Source: a bacterium
Lineage (GTDB): Bacteria > Desulfobacterota > Binatia > UBA12015
Length of the DNA: 6,867 nucleotides
Direction of reading: 5' to 3'
Assembly (NCBI GenBank): GCA_018970825.1
Contig: JAGWVP010000175.1
Coordinates: 1 to 6,867 of the forward strand
In this document: positions 6,101 through 6,867 of the stretch, piece by piece
Layout: each line of letters begins with the position of its first letter
Numbering within the stretch: position 1 is the first letter of the stretch
Position numbers and translations under genes: made by a program
The notes under the pieces: generated by a model
Told to the model about the DNA's origin: nothing
The model's input: only the letters and a program-made list of their open reading frames with translations
The model's database searches: none

Positions 6101-6128
6101 TCATCGGCATTTCCGGGTCCGGACTTTA
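6101..6128 (-). promoter_or_regulatory. Sigma28 (FliA)-type promoter candidate
   Basis: On the minus strand the sequence reads TAAAGTCC (6128-6121), 12 nt, GCCGATGA (6108-6101). The textbook sigma28 promoter is TAAAGTTT, 11 nt, GCCGATAA. The TAAA is perfect, the -10 has one mismatch and the spacer is one base longer. A start near 6094 would give a leader of about 134 nt to the small basic gene and would read on into the hydrolase. An A6 run (T6 at 6146-6151 on the plus strand) sits about 50-57 bp upstream of the predicted start, where an UP element would lie. The match is notable because a FliA-family sigma gene begins 168 bp away in the opposite direction. Confidence 0.5.
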
Positions 6129-6282
6129 GCCCCGTGGTTGCTGCGTTTTTTCCTCGCGGCCCGCCGCCGGCCCCCCGTGGCCCGCTTCTCGCTCCCCCAC
6201 TCCGCCGAACCCGGTGCGAGCAAGCCGCCCGCGCCGGGACCCGGAAGCGGGGTGGATGGGCGGCGGGACGGGCGAAGCGCCC

Positions 6283-6290
6283 GGGGGAGG
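6283..6290 (+). promoter_or_regulatory. Strong ribosome binding site of the sigma-factor gene
   Basis: GGGGGAGG ends 5 nt before the ATG at 6296. The other nearby ATG (6291) abuts the site and is out of frame, so 6296 is the start. This also argues against initiation at the in-frame ATG at 6065. Confidence 0.75.
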
Positions 6291-6295
6291 ATGCG

Positions 6296-6867
6296 ATGAG
6301 CGCGACGGGAGCCAAGAGGGCGCTGGCGGATGCGGGCCGCGGCAAGCGGCAGGCGGTCGAGCAGGACGAGTTCACGAAGATGCCGGTGGCTTCCTACGCC
6401 GGCCTGACCGACGGGGACGTGCGCGAGCACCTGCCGCTCGTGCGCCAGGTCGTGCAGCGGATGCTCGCGCGCAAGCCGCCCGAGATCTCGACCGAGGACC
6501 TGCTCAGCTGGGGCATGATGGGCCTCCTCGACGCGATTCAGAAGTACGACGCGAGCCGCGACGCCTCGTTCTCGACCTACGCCCAGTACCGCATCCGCGG
6601 CTCGATCCTCGACTACCTGCGCCGCTGCGACTGGGTTCCCCGCAGCGTCCGCCAGCGCGCGAACGACATCGAGTCCGCCACCTCGGAGCTCGAGCACCGG
6701 CTCGGCCGTCGCCCGCGCGCCGACGAGGTCGCCGACGCGCTGGGCCTGAGCATGAAGGACTACTCGGACACGCTCGCGGACTGCGTCTCGGCCTCGCTCC
6801 TGTCGGCGGCCGAGATCGGCCACGGCCGCGGCGAGGAGGCCCTCACGCTCGACGACCTGTTCGCCGA
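6296..6867 (+). CDS. FliA/WhiG-family RNA polymerase sigma factor, 3'-truncated by window edge
   Basis: The first 190 codons of a group 3 sigma factor are present; the frame is still open at the window end. Residues 1-40 are a variable, charged N-terminus. Region 2 begins at VREHLPLVRQVVQRMLARKP (42-61), followed by DLLSWGMMGLLDAIQKYD (68-85; core-binding 2.1/2.2) and FSTYAQYRIRGSILDYLRRCDWVPRSVR (92-119; regions 2.3/2.4), including the DWVPRSVR hallmark of FliA-type factors. Region 3 is IESATSELEHRLGRRPRADEVADALGLS (125-152). The missing part would be region 4, which reads the -35 element. FliA factors drive late flagellar and chemotaxis genes and WhiG-type relatives drive development. No flagellar gene is visible in this window, and flhF/flhG, frequent upstream neighbours of fliA, are absent, so which role applies cannot be settled. 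There is a strong ribosome binding site (GGGGGAGG) before the ATG. Confidence 0.9.
   Translation, partial: MSATGAKRALADAGRGKRQAVEQDEFTKMPVASYAGLTDGDVREHLPLVRQVVQRMLARKPPEISTEDLLSWGMMGLLDAIQKYDASRDASFSTYAQYRIRGSILDYLRRCDWVPRSVRQRANDIESATSELEHRLGRRPRADEVADALGLSMKDYSDTLADCVSASLLSAAEIGHGRGEEALTLDDLFA

Larger units (their letters stand above)
5961..6295. other. 335-bp divergent non-coding spacer
   Basis: This lies between the small basic gene (-) and the sigma-factor gene (+). It contains a 12-bp perfect palindrome, a GC hairpin, a sigma28-like promoter on the minus strand and a T6 run (6146-6151). The plus-strand reading frame of the sigma factor is open back to an ATG at 6065, but the upstream 77 codons are Pro/Arg/Gly-rich with poor third-position bias and do not look coded. 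I found no convincing promoter for the sigma-factor gene itself. Confidence 0.6.

Noticed and set aside
6136..6151. Possible sigma54 -12 element (TTGCTG) or an intrinsic terminator ending in T6 on the plus strand
   Set aside because: No GG lies ten bases upstream of the GC as sigma54 promoters require, and no stable hairpin directly precedes the T-run.
6065..6295. In-frame upstream ATG giving a 77-residue N-terminal extension of the sigma factor
   Set aside because: The extension is Pro/Arg/Gly-rich, uses A/T-ending codons freely, overlaps the sigma28-like promoter and has no ribosome binding site. The ATG at 6296 has GGGGGAGG at ideal spacing.
5827..6375. 182-codon minus-strand open frame spanning the spacer and the small basic gene
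   Set aside because: It runs out of frame through the well-supported 38-aa gene and across the promoter and hairpin region, with no recognisable domain and poor third-position bias.

Overview
The window is high-GC DNA (about 70% GC by eye), with compact gene packing and strong G/C preference at third codon positions in every real gene. The gene mix is an F420-type luciferase-fold oxidoreductase, a DUF4397 lipoprotein, a secreted alpha/beta hydrolase, a DedA/TVP38-type membrane protein and a FliA/WhiG-type sigma factor. It suggests a free-living, high-GC Gram-negative bacterium, perhaps Myxococcota or another former deltaproteobacterial or Binatota-like lineage. That placement is an inference, since no rRNA or marker gene is present.

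Layout. Positions 1-589 (+) hold the C-terminal two thirds of a Rv2161c-type LLM/F420 oxidoreductase. Positions 734-1450 (+) encode an exported protein with two DUF4397-like repeats. A 194-bp gap with GC hairpins follows. Positions 1645-2655 (-) encode a zinc-dependent medium-chain dehydrogenase with all zinc ligands intact. A 78-bp divergent spacer carries a good sigma70-type promoter for that dehydrogenase. It separates the dehydrogenase from a two-gene (+) operon: an AttH/CrtC-family lipocalin-like protein (2734-4149) and, with a 4-nt GTGA overlap, a TVP38/TMEM64 (VTT-domain) membrane protein (4146-4871). The end of that operon overlaps by 22 bp, tail to tail, a secreted alpha/beta hydrolase on the minus strand (4850-5827). 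Just upstream of the hydrolase on the same strand is a 38-codon gene for an extremely basic small protein (5844-5960). A 335-bp non-coding spacer follows, then the start of a FliA/WhiG-family sigma factor (6296 to the window end, +).

The most notable signal is in that last spacer. On the minus strand, 6128-6101 reads TAAAGTCC, 12 nt, GCCGATGA, a near match to the flagellar sigma28 promoter. It points away from the sigma-factor gene and towards the small basic protein and the hydrolase, so that pair may belong to the regulon of the neighbouring sigma factor or a relative. The remainder is ordinary metabolic and envelope gene content. I see no CRISPR array, mobile element, tRNA or rRNA, and nothing resembling a defence system.
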